64,000 nucleotides of DNA, taken from Rhodeus uyekii (Eukaryota > Chordata > Actinopteri > Cypriniformes > Acheilognathidae). Positions 1 through 11,300 of this stretch are shown here, piece after piece (position 1 is the stretch's first letter; every line of letters starts with the position of its first letter). The stretch covers positions 183,501-247,500 of the forward strand of contig JAWRVZ010000276.1 in the NCBI GenBank assembly GCA_037043235.1, given 5' to 3'. Position numbers and translations under genes: made by a program. The notes under the pieces were generated by a model, which saw nothing but the letters and a program-made list of their open reading frames with translations, did not search any database and had not been told where the DNA came from.

Positions 1-138
1 ATTTTAGTGTCATTTATTTATTAATATTAACGTAAGCTGTCGGACGATTCTCCGACTCTGTCTCTTTAAAAATAAAAAGCACGCGCAGCCTGTTCAGTTA
101 GCAAGCTGGAGAGTGTAGACCTGCAATCGCATACAAAA

Positions 139-312
139 ATGGACGGGAAAACAGCGCGTAATGCATTTCTTTCGTGGAAATTCAAAGGCAATTTTACTTA
201 TAAACAAGAAAAAGGACGTAACATCACAGTGCGATGCAAGCTATGTCTACCTGCAACAAAACTTCTATCGGCTTCAAAGGATTCAACATCTAATCTGAAA
301 AAGCATCTTGAA
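139..312 (+). pseudogene. BED zinc-finger first exon of a hAT-like transposase or ZBED-type gene
   Basis: The ATG at 139 opens 58 codons that end at a clean splice donor (GAA|GTAAGT, GT at 313). The peptide starts MDGKTARNAFLSWKFKG and carries the BED pattern: aromatic residues, then CKLC at residues 33-36, then NLKKHL near the exon end. The last zinc ligand would come from a following exon. BED fingers bind DNA and occur at the N-terminus of hAT transposases and of domesticated ZBED proteins. No catalytic hAT exon is visible downstream, so this is probably a remnant. A hAT-like terminal sequence at about 2440-2588 could be the right end of the same element. Confidence 0.6.
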
Positions 313-812
313 GTAAGTTGTTCTTGGTCTTTGAAAATGATTTTCTTTATTCCTTATTTTCCCATTTACTCATACGTTGAGCTTTGTATGGTTATCATTA
401 GCCTACGTTTAATATTTATAAGAATTTGGTCTAATAAAACATAGAATTGACATCCAATTAATCATGCGTTAAATAATGTTTTATAAAGCCAATGGCTTTG
501 TGTACTTTATAGACAAACTTTAAACCTTAATAATTCATTACAAATGTTCAGGAAATGGCGCCTTTGTGCGAGTTCATTATCCGAATTGTGAACAAATTGT
601 TTTTTTCCCCCATATTTTTAAATGAATCAATTTGTTTTGTTTACAAAAATATTGTCAATGAATTATTCACGAATTTGATAGATCTGGGGTGTGTTTCCCA
701 AAAGCATCGTCATAAATTCCATTGAACTTCATTGCGTCCATATAGAGCGCGCCCGATCGTGACGTAGTTTTACGACAGCCGCCATTTTGGGGGACCACTT
801 CTAATCAATGTC

Positions 813-1232
813 ATGGGGGAAGCGACGTTAAAGCCAGTTTTATCGCAGAAAAAAAACATTTTATGTAAATCTAGGGAGAAACTTGAGCGTAAGAGTCAAA
901 CTAAATATAGAGATGGACTTGAGAATTTTGAAAGAGAAAGGTACGAGGCAAAAATAGCGTTAATAAAGGGACAGGATCCGTATGAAATTGTGACCTGGTC
1001 TACGGACGTCAATCTTCTACCGAACACAACATGCATTAATGTTCTCAACTATCTGGTTTTCACCCCAAGTCCTTATACAGCCGAAGATCTTCAGTGTTAC
1101 AAAGGACTTGACGCTTACAATCAGCTAGTGTGTGGCTGGCTAGGTGCGAGAAGTGTCCTGTGTCATCAATGACAGATGTGTAACAACTGCCAAGGTAGAT
1201 GAAATGGTTTTCATTAGCAATAAAGTTTATTA
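813..1232 (+). pseudogene. fragment of a transposon-associated SWIM/YqaJ-type protein gene, frameshifted
   Basis: An ATG at 813 opens a lysine-rich N-terminus followed by a segment reading VLNYLVFTPSPYTAEDLQ and AYNQLVCGWL. From memory this resembles the stretch that precedes the SWIM finger in a family of SWIM/YqaJ-domain proteins that is multicopy in fish. After CGW, at about 1140, the similarity appears to continue in another frame (VREVSCVINDRCVTTAKV) to a stop near 1232. A one-base frameshift or a small splice event is therefore likely. The SWIM cysteines and the nuclease domain are absent. The family assignment is recognition only and untested. Confidence 0.35.
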
Positions 1233-1755
1233 AAAAAATAGAGGCATTCCTACTTTCTAATCCAACAGTTTGGACCAAAAATATTTTCATTTAACATCTT
1301 TATAAACTTTTGTTACCTGAACAGATCTTGCAAAATGCTGTTTATTGATGTCCTACACCTGTATGAAAAGCTAAGATTAAAGTATGATTTTTTCTACAGA
1401 AAATACACTCAAAAACCCCAAACAGAGGTCAGGTGTTGTTACATATATTATCGGCAAACTGTTGGATACCGCCTTTTTGCAGGCACATAATATAGATGGA
1501 TATAATGCTTGATAATTGCAGCGCTTTATGTGTGTGTCGTGGGATGGTTTTTAATTCACTGTAGATCCGGATAAGCACATCCATGTGATCTAATCATGAT
1601 CTACATTTGTTCACCTTTAATTTTATTACGTTATTGATGTGCAAGAAGCAAATAGTGTATGTCCAGATCTGGATGATAGCATTGAATATTTCTGACGGAC
1701 TACTAAGCCAATCACTCTCTCAACATGAATTCGACTGTTTGCATTTCTCACGTCT

Positions 1756-1815
1756 GGGGGGGGGGGGGGGGGTAGGGTGGGGTGGGGTGGGGGGGGGGGG
1801 GGGGGGGGGGGGGGA
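1756..1815 (+). repeat. poly-G tract with short interruptions
   Basis: About 60 bases are nearly pure G, broken only by a few T and A bases, followed by GAGAGAGCGCGAG. Such tracts can form G-quadruplexes and are prone to assembly and length errors. The apparent reading frames across it (poly-Gly on plus, poly-Pro on minus) are artefacts. Confidence 0.9.
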
Positions 1816-2439
1816 GAGAGCGCGAGACAGACGGAGACATACCTTCGACACAGATTGTAATTTCTAATTTGACATAACAATTTTGTTTGTTTTATAGTTA
1901 ACTACAACAGAGTAAACTGAAATTAAATGTTTAAATTAATTTAAAGAATTATTGTAAATGCGCAATTCAAGGCGCAGCACTTTGCGACACATGACGTCAA
2001 GAAACGTCAACTAATTAAACGCAATAATGGAGAAATCAAGGCAGTGGCACACAGACAAGAGTGTCACTTTTTTCAAGTTGGAGAGTAAACATTTCATTAA
2101 TTTCTTTGTAGTGTTTTTTGTCTACTACAAATTCAAGCTCCTGTTTACTGAAATTTGAAAAAGGGTATGAATGATAAGCACTTTGATTATGTTCTTGTTG
2201 CATTAAAATGACACTTGTTGGTTTTATTGCAGCTAATTAATATTTAATTAATTTTGATACATTTTGGTACATTCAAGCACTTTGATTGAACAAAGATTGC
2301 CCTCATTGTTTTAGAAGTGCTGTGGAAAACTGATGTTAAAAATAAAATGTAGCAGAAAACCAAATCCTATGATGGGTAGAGTTCATTTTTATTTACAGGT
2401 TGTAAACTTAATACAGGACATCAAGTTAATATGGTCTTT

Positions 2440-2588
2440 TGTGTTAAGTATTTCAAAGTATTTCAAAGTATTTAGATTACGTTACTAAACTTGAGTAATG
2501 TAACGAAATACGTTACAAATTACTTTTTAAAGCAAGTATTTTGTAATCTGTAGTGAAATACATTTTAAAAGTAACCTACCCAACCCTG
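2440..2588 (-). mobile_element. terminal part of a hAT-like DNA element
   Basis: Read on the minus strand from 2588, the sequence starts CAGGGTTGGGTAGGTTACTT and continues with repeated ACGTTAC / GTAACG words. This style of end is recurrent in fish hAT-type elements. The other end is not identified. It may belong with the BED exon at 139-312. Confidence 0.45.
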
Positions 2589-3640
2589 TCTGTTAGTCAA
2601 GTTTTATATATATACAAGTGCAAATGTTCTAACAAAAAGCCCCTTTTTTCAGTAAAGAATTTGAAAACTATTTGTCTATTATCAAAACTAGTTGTAATAG
2701 AAAATCTATTAAGATCTATTAAGTTCAATGGTGTACTGCCTTTAAAATCCTCAAATGACTGAATTATACAGAGGTCTTAAATATTTGTGAACGTATTATT
2801 ATTATTTATTTTTTATTTTCTTTTTCTCTCTTTTTCTTTATTTGTGTGTTCTTGCTCACTGGCATTAACATGGTTGTTGTATTATGATGTTGTTTAAAGC
2901 ATAATAAAAAATAAAAATAAAAAAGGTAGAAAAAACTTGAATTTAAAACAATAAATCGCTATTATCCCTGTAATTACACTATTTAAAATATCAAACTTGC
3001 TGTTTTTGTAAACAAGAGTCAGAAACGATCTTACAGGTCGTTGTCGGTTTTACACATTTTTTTTCAGTTCCAAGTTTTATTATTAACTAATAATTTCATA
3101 ATCCCTTTAAAAATGATGGAGAAAAACATTTAAATAATTAATTTAAAGTTGCTGATCATATCTATTGAAACAAAATTTTAGGTTTATTCCAAATATGCAT
3201 TTCTACAATATTTAAGTATTCTGAGGGTTTTCTGTACATTTTGGATAGTTTTCACTATGGATGTGTTCAAAATCACATACTCTCTTGAGTAAGTATGTTG
3301 AACAATAATAAATTACTTCATGAGTGCTAAAAAAGTATGTTTAGTATACTATGAATGTGTGTAGTATGAATGTAATCCAGACGCACTACATCCGCCATGT
3401 TATGATTGTCATGTGATCCACCAGCGTGAGTTGCGTCGCCTTAACTGGCATTCATAAATCCTCTCCTGTGGCATCATGGGATATTAAAGTGTCCATCGTA
3501 TGAGCACTTCAGGAAAAATTCCAGTCGGAAGTGCCCTTGACGTGGGAATTTGGGAGCACGTGTGTGTGTGTCATCATCATGAAGCAATCAAATCTCCTCA
3601 CAAGCTTCCCATGCATTGTTACCACTGAAGGAAAATATAG
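2589..3640. other. AT-rich non-coding stretch with MITE-like debris
   Basis: No gene is seen. The part from about 3260 to 3530 contains repeated AGTATG / GTAGTATGAATG words typical of a dispersed fish MITE. The remainder is simple AT-rich sequence. Confidence 0.4.
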
Positions 3641-3647
3641 TTTAAAA

Positions 3648-4174
3648 TGTTAGAAATTGTGTTGACGTGCTTATTTCTAATGATAGTTTAAAATGTTCCA
3701 AATTGTATTGACATGTTCTTTTCTGTTCTAACACAAGTTACTGTTTTAATTCTGTAACAAATCTTTCCTGTCTAAAACAAAGGACAATGCACTCGGTGAA
3801 AAGTCCAAGGCTGTAACTGTTGACGCTATCTGTTTACCAGAAAAGTTACAGATAGAAAGGGATGGGGAAAGGGAGTTCTTGCATTCTTGTGTGCAGATTG
3901 CTTTGATGTAACCAATGAAGGAATCTGCCTGACAACAGTCCCTGTATGGAGAGGTGGACTCGAGGGAGGAACTGAAAGTCAAGAATATAAACTGTTTGCA
4001 TATGCTTGTAAGACATTCTGGACTGCCCAGATGTCAGCTTTTGGCATTGTGGACCAGTAATCCTGAGCTCAGAGCTCTTTTGATTCTCTATTAAATTGAT
4101 TCCATTTATCTACGAGTAGCGTCTGTCTTTGACATGGCAAATCAACGGACTGGGGGGAAAGCTAAATTCCAACA
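3648..4174 (+). mobile_element. possible solo LTR, old
   Basis: The interval starts TGTTAGAAATT and ends AAATTCCAACA, imperfect inverted ends of TG...CA type. It contains a TATA-like AATATAAAC near 3987, and a 44-bp direct duplication spans its left edge (copies at about 3638 and 3683). No clear target-site duplication flanks it and no internal retroelement sequence adjoins. The call rests on architecture alone. Confidence 0.25.
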
Positions 4175-5753
4175 CCACTACAAAACAGCAACGCAGAGTT
4201 TTGTCATTGATTTGGAGCTTATAGATAACAAGAAGACTAACATAGTGATACTAAAAGACAAAAAAATCTATTTGATTTCATGGGAACCTTAACCACATTT
4301 CTTACCAATGAAACTTCTTTAAACTAAATATGAAATGCATGTGTCTGTAACTTGAATTATTGTTTATATAAAAAACACAAATAAATAATAAACTCCAACT
4401 CTCCTACCATATCTAGATTTAAAGTGAATTTAAAATGAATGTGGTCACATGACTCACCTGAACTCAATGCTCACCTCCAGTGAAAGTGTTGTTGTCATGG
4501 AAACAGCTCATCTTTCACCTGAAAGGCCATTTTCTTTTGTGTTGTCATGTACATTCAAAATACAAATCACAAGAGGAGAAAAATATTATTGGTCAGTGTG
4601 TGTGTGTTTATGTGTGTGTGAGTGAATGAGTGTGTGTATCTATGTGTGTGTGTGCGTGTTTAAGAAAGACAGTATGTGCTTTTTCATAAATATAATACAC
4701 AATAAACATAATTTTGTTGTTTGTGTGTTTTGTTTCTTCGCCGTCTTCGGCTGTAAGGATCTTTGAATCATCTGGCGGAGTGATATGGACATGTTATGCG
4801 GTCAAAACCTGCTGGAACTACTTTATCTGTGCATTTCTCTGAAAAAAATTACACGCCTGAGAACCTCACCAAACAATCAGATTTGAGCATTCAATAGACT
4901 GTGTATAACGAAGAGAATCGTCTGATCCAGGGGAAAGTTTGTCTTATCAGTATGTTTTGGGAAAGTTCCCTGATCAGAGCAAGATCTTGACCAACCTTGA
5001 AGAAGCTTTGTATCTGTTTGTGTTTTGTCACAGGACCTAACCTTCGTGAAGTGAGCGACTGAGATAAAAATAACCCTCTGATCATCAAAAACTGGAGACT
5101 ACAAACATTGATTCATGATCTTGGTGGGTCACTTTGACCCTAAACCAGGATCCTTGCTATCACCTGGATAATTAATGGAGATATGTGTATAAATATTTTA
5201 AGTTATTATTAAGTTTATCAAGTCTTAAGCCATCAGAATCATTCAACCTAAAGTAATTACACAGTTTAGTGACTTCTGCATCTGTGAGCTGCTGCACGCT
5301 AGCCATCCGCCATACTGGAAACGGTCAATGTGCATCTGAAGCCTATAGTTATTCACACGTATGAGTATATCTGCAATAGATATTAGCAGATGATTTTCAC
5401 ATGTAGTTTATCATTAATGTGAGGATTCGTTATGGATATTGCATATTGAGTTGTGCATAAAAATAATGATTCGCAAAGGTTTCAAAGCTTCACGAAGCAG
5501 AGTTTCAAAAACGCAAAACACTACTCATAATTTATGGATAGGTGGTTTTTACAGCTCTAGACTGTAGTTACAATTTCGATGAAAATTCATTGATTTGTTA
5601 GTGAGAGTGATAAACAGCATCATGTTTACCTTTCCAAGATGGCGGATCAACGCATGACAGAAAATCTCACAGCAACCTCAGTTTTTATGATATCAACTTC
5701 AAATTAGAGTTTCTAGCATTTTTAGATTACAATTATATAATATAATTATATAA

Positions 5754-5792
<39 letters not shown>

Positions 5793-6712
5793 GACATTTT
5801 TTAATTTGTTCAAAATTCAAAATTTTTACTTTAAAATGAAACTTCTATAACTTTTTACACTTCTTTTCACCTCCACAAAAATCTCCTTTAGGTCTGCATT
5901 CCAAAGTATTCCTGAATTGCAACCTTTTAAGCTAAAAAGTGTCATCCACAGTTGAAGGACAGCTACAGAAGATAAAAGGAAACACTGCACCGATAAATGT
6001 TGTCAAATGTTCTTTTTTCTTTTGGTGTGAAATCATCGACTAAAACACTGCAAATAACAATGGCAAACAGATTACAGTGAACATACACAAAAAAAACTAG
6101 AAATACAAAAAGAAAGTCACTTGTATTTTCACTGGCAGCCCATTTCTGTGGTAGTGTTTGCTTAAAATATCTTAAGACAGTTGATGATTTGTGCACATAT
6201 AATCTAGAATGGACTTTCACAACTACTGATGACTATAAAATCCACATACACACACACACACTCACTCACTCATTCACTCTGTGTTGAATTTCTTTGGGCC
6301 CAACGCACTGTGCTGTTGTTTCTGGAATGCTGTAAATACGGGTTCCTCCATCTCAGCCGGTCTTATGTAGAGCATTTACAATAGAGATGTTCAGTTTGTA
6401 GTCCTAAATCCCAGAAGACAATTAGCAGGTTTGAGTGAGGGTTCTCGCAGGAGTTACAGTGGTTTTGGAGTCACATACGGTCTGTTTAAAATTAATTCTG
6501 GCACACAATGACACCTCAGATGAGAATTGTAAAAATGTTGTATGCATTAAAAAAGTTTCTACTTAAAGACTACATTGGTTGTTTGTTTGCTCAAGTATTG
6601 GAACTCACAGCCTTGTGGAAGCTGTTGTGCTCATGAGATTATAAAGCACTCAAGTGTTTCCAAATTCAAATTCTTGATGAATTTTGAAATAATGTTAACC
6701 AAAAACTGCTTA
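4175..6712. other. intergenic AT-rich DNA without recognised genes
   Basis: This stretch holds TG-rich tracts at 4595-4660, an (AT)n run at 5757-5790 and a CA tract at about 6245-6260. Short open frames on either strand show no recognisable domain or splice structure. Confidence 0.5.
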
Positions 6713-8083
6713 TTTAAAGGGATAGTTCACAAGAAAGGGAAATTCTGTCATCGTTTACTCATGTCGTTTCAAACCCGTAAGACTTTTGTTCATCTTCGGA
6801 ACACAAATGAAGATCTTTTTAATGAAACCTGAGAGCTTTGACGCAACTGCCACTGACGCTTCAAAAAGTTCATAAAGAGATCCTAAAACAAATCCATCAA
6901 CAAAGTGGATAGGTCTACATTTTCTCTAGCGACACAATGGCTTTATATGATGAAAAGAGTTCATTTGGGCTTTTATTTACATATAGTTGCTGAAGCTCAA
7001 ACGTGCTATCATTGGTTCTCGCTGAAGCTCAAACATGACGCGTAACACGAGAATGAACCTCATTGGTTCTCGCTGAAGCTCAAATGTGACACGTATCACG
7101 AGAATGAACCTCACTGGTTCTTGCTGAAGCTCAAACATGACGCGTAACACGAGAATGAACCTCATTGGTTCTCGCTGAAGGTCAAACGTGACAGGCAACA
7201 CGAGAATGAACCCCATTGGTTCTTGCTGAAGATCAAACGTGATGCATAACAGGAGAATGAATCTCATTAGTTCTCGCTGAAGGTCAAACATGACGTAACA
7301 CGAGAATGAACCTCATTGGTTCTCGCTGAAGGTCAAACATGACACGTAACACGAGAATGAACCTCACTGGTTCTCGTTGAAGGTCAAACATGACGTAACA
7401 CGAGAATGAACCTCATTGGTGCTCGCTGAAGGTCAAACGTGATGCGTAACACGAGAATGAACCTCATTGGTGCTCGCTGAAGGTCAAACGTGATGCATAA
7501 CAGGAGAATGAATCTCATTAGTTCTCGCTGAAGGTCAAACATGACGTAACACGAGAATGAACCTCATTGGTTCTCGCTGAAGGTCAAACATGACACGTAA
7601 CACGAGAATGAACCTCATTGGTTCTCGCTGAAGCTCAAACGTGATACGAAACACGAGAATGAACCTCATTGGTGCTCGCTGAAGGTCAAACGTGATGCAT
7701 AACAGGAGAATGAATCTCATTGGTTCTCTAACCTCAAGCAAACATCCTTGAGCTTCCGTTCAGTTGATGAATGGTTATATGTGAACAAAGATCAATTAAA
7801 AAAATATGTGAATATAATCATATAAACCAATTGTGTAACTTCAGAAAATTTAGACTAAACAACTCAATTCATACGGTTTAGTTTCACAATCACTTTACAA
7901 ACTTTTTGAAGCATCACACTAGCAGTTGTGTGGCCGTCAATGGGGGGACAGAAATCTCTTGAGATTTCATTTAAAAAATCTTCATTTGTGTTCCAAAGAT
8001 GAACAAAAGTCTTACAGCTTTGGAACGACATGAGGGTGAATAATGTCATAATTTTAATTTCTGGGTGAACCATCCCTTTAAAA
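6713..8083. mobile_element. inverted-repeat element (AAAGGGATAGTTCAC family) enclosing a minisatellite
   Basis: The left end TTTAAAGGGATAGTTCAC and the following roughly 120 bases, including TCATGTCGTTTCAAACC and TTCATCTTCGGAACACAAATG, recur inverted at 7960-8083, which ends GAACCATCCCTTTAAA. Shorter inverted matches continue inward (CTTCAAAAAGTT near 6861 against ACTTTTTGAAGC near 7902). The family is very common in cyprinid genomes. This copy is unusual because its centre is a tandem array. A single-ended copy lies at 18722-18897. Confidence 0.75.
6989..7731 (+). repeat. 51-bp minisatellite, about 14.5 copies
   Basis: The unit reads GCTGAAGSTCAAACRTGACG, then CGTAACACGAGAATGAAC, then CTCATTGGTTCTC. 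Copies vary by a few substitutions and small deletions, for example GTGATGCATAACAGGAG variants at about 7240, 7490 and 7690. The variant pattern suggests higher-order blocks, since the AACAGGAGAATGAATCTCATTAG form recurs. Long frames on the minus strand across it are products of the repeat, whose unit is a multiple of three. Confidence 0.9.
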
Positions 8084-8312
8084 CTGCATTTAAAGTCAAT
8101 TCCTCAGATATCCTGTGGTGAATTAGCCTTCTGGGTTAACATACAAACTATCTAGTAACAGTATTAATGGTTCCCTTTGTGTTTTTTTGAGCAAATGTGC
8201 CCGTTGAGTTCATCTGTGAGGTTCAGTCTCAAAATAAGGTGAGAGTCAGATCAGAGAGTTATCGGGCCGTTTACGTCTGTAAAAGAAGCTCCAGAGCGAA
8301 TGGGATGTCAGT

Positions 8313-11300
8313 CTACACCAGCTCATCCAGCAGGGTGCCTATGCTCTGGTGCTGCTCCGATGATCCGGCCAGGGGTTTATTACACATGGGGCAGACACAG
8401 CGCACCTCCAGCCACTTCACCACACACCTGCAAACACACGTTCTGCATTTAGTCCACCAACACCAATTACCTTGTGATCTCATTCCTGTATTTATAATTC
8501 CTATGGACCCTTTTCACAGACTGTGACGATGCATTTCCATAGTTATCGACATAGCAAATTATAATATTTAATGTACATGTACAAAAATGTACATTTTTTA
8601 TTTAAATGTAGATTTGTAAAACTATATTTTGTGTGATCTGTTTTCTGTAGCTCAATCAGTAGAGAGTGGTGTTTGCAACATCAAGGTCATGGGTTCGATT
8701 CCCAGGAAAAGTAAGAACTGATTAGAATGTCAATGTGTTATTAGAATGTCAATGTGTGATTAGAATGTCAATGTGTCATAAATCATGGCAAGGTTCTCTC
8801 AAAGTAATGAACAAACATTCTTCCAGTAACGTTAATAGAACATTTGTTCAATGTTATCTGGTCTTCAAGAATCTCAATAGGTTAGCACAAAACCATCCTT
8901 TATGCATAGTTTGTATCGCACTCGAACTGGACCCTGGAGAAGTGGAAGAAGGTCACCTGTTTTCTTTTACATCACGTAGACAGCCGTCTAAGTGTGTAGT
9001 GTTCACCTGGGGAAGTCTGGGATGACAACAAGCAGGTGGAGGGAGTGTGATTTTCTGGCTAATGTTCTGGTTGGAAACCCTGGGTCTGGCCATACATGTA
9101 AACGTACATTTGACACGTGCCACCTAGCTTAACATTGGTGTACCCTAATGAAACAAGTGTTGCCCGATTGGGTGGGTTCCCGACCAATTGACCGGTTTTG
9201 TATTTGATTGTGAGGGTAAAAATTGGTTTGGGGCATTTGTAAAAACAAATCTGAGCTGGTTCGGTGGTTTTCAAGCATGTAAATTTTATAGTCTAATTGG
9301 TTAATAAACAAAAATCAAGTTTGCATGTACTCTATAAAATTATGATGTTCCTAAACACACAGGCCCACGCAGAGTCGGCTGGCATTGGTGTTGACATCGC
9401 CGATGAGCCAATCAGCAGGCAGATGCAATAATTCATGAGTGACGGGTTTTTAAAATGATAACTTGTAGCTGTTCAATTGATCACTACATCAAACCGGCAT
9501 AAACATACCAGTAAGCTGAATATACAATAAAGAGTGCGAGAGTGACCCAACTCTCAAACTGTGTATTACACCTGTGGTGGGAAATGACTCAAAGGCTCTT
9601 TATAAATATATCTAAATGACTCTGAGAGCACAGATGAATGGCTTGATTAAAATCGAATATGGGAACATGGCTCCTGTCCATCATCATGTGTACACTATCT
9701 GTCACGGTTTGGGGAAGGGATGAGTGAGGACTCAGTTGCAGGGTGGAAGGGTGCTTTAATTAATAATAAAAAATTAAACGAGATACACACAAAAGCTGTC
9801 CGGGGGGGGGGGGGAATCAGAACTAGACAGACTTGACAGAACTCAACTAGACAAGATTAGGGAAGAATCACACCATAGAGCGACAACGACACAACACAGG
9901 GAGGGCAGGTCGGGCAAATCAAAAAATAATGAGGGAACAAGATGGGCGGGGTTACACAATGACACGAACATGCACGTAAAACAAGACGAGACACAAACTG
10001 TGCGCCACACAAAGCACAACATGAAAGCACGCACAGATGTAAACACGAACCGTGTGCTTCACAACACACGCAGACAAGCGAGTGCACGGCCCCAGTGAAG
10101 CTCGAAACCACACCCATTCATATGATGTAGAGAAAACGCTCGTCTTGTGCGCTCACAACAGGGACAAATACACAGGCCATGAATGTCTGAATCCCGACAT
10201 AAAACCCAAACTGAACAATACCAAAGTGTCGGGATCGAACATCATGCCCCACACACCAGACGCTTCACAGACAAGAGAGAGCGCGACTCGAGACACACTA
10301 AACCAGTGATTCCCAAACTGTGGTCCGCGGACCACTAGTGGTCCGTGAGGGTACTGCAGGTGGTCCGTGGAAAGGCAAAATAAAATAATATTTTACCTTC
10401 ATTTTACCAGGAAATTCCCATAAGAATATGTAGGCCTATATTGATATAACATTTACATTAAATTGTCAAGTTATTCTGCGATTACTAAAATAGGCCAGTG
10501 GTGTTCTGAAAATAATGTTGCTATGGAAATAAGCCTGTTGTTCAAATTAACCTGTGTTGGGTGTTGCCCCTTTAAGGACGCTAATTCGGTTGCCATGGTG
10601 ATCAACGCACAACAAAACAAACCCACTGAGGGAAAGGTTGTCTCGTTAAAACCACGCTAAACTTTTACTTCAATTACAGTTAAAAACTACAATTTAAACT
10701 TTATATTCCCAGCGTAGTAATTCATATGTTGTTTTAAGTAAATTAATAATTTCTGATGTGATACTGTATATAGATCGCTATTTGAAATTAGCGCCTAAAC
10801 GTCTAATATTATACGCTTGTTTTTTATGTTTATGTAGATATTTACTGTGTTTTAAGTTGCTTGTTGAAATGTTAATGCAGTATATGTTACATTTAGCTGA
10901 TAAACAAAGTTTAATATGCGTTTCTGACGCAGAGAATGTTTGATGATGTAAATAATACTAATTGTAGATTGTTTTTGTTTTTACAGTTTTGACCACACAC
11001 ATATGCACATAGCCACAGACATACACAAATACTCAACAAACTTTAACTACTACAACAACGACCAAATGTGTATATTGTTAGTTCTGCACAAGAGGAATAA
11101 AAGACAACATCAAAATCCAACTTAATGTTATCATTTCATTGGTAACAACCTGATTATGCCCTCGGGCACATGAGTAAATAAATAAATTAAATATGTGGCA
11201 GCCGTTGTGTGGAGTAAACTTTCTTTTAACAAGCCTGTTGTCAGGGTTCTGCCACATTCGGTCTAGTCATTTCTTGGTTTTGTGGCAGAGCTCTGACACT

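Noticed and set aside
1607..1880. Gly-rich and Pro-rich reading frames
   Set aside because: Products of the poly-G tract, with no splice or domain support.
6989..7731. CRISPR-like regular repeat array
   Set aside because: Units are contiguous with no unique spacers, and the context is a vertebrate MITE. It is a minisatellite.
8643..8712. tRNA gene (also 15148-15220)
   Set aside because: A and B boxes are present, but the cloverleaf and anticodon arm do not form, and multiple SINE-body copies follow the head. These are tRNA-derived SINEs.
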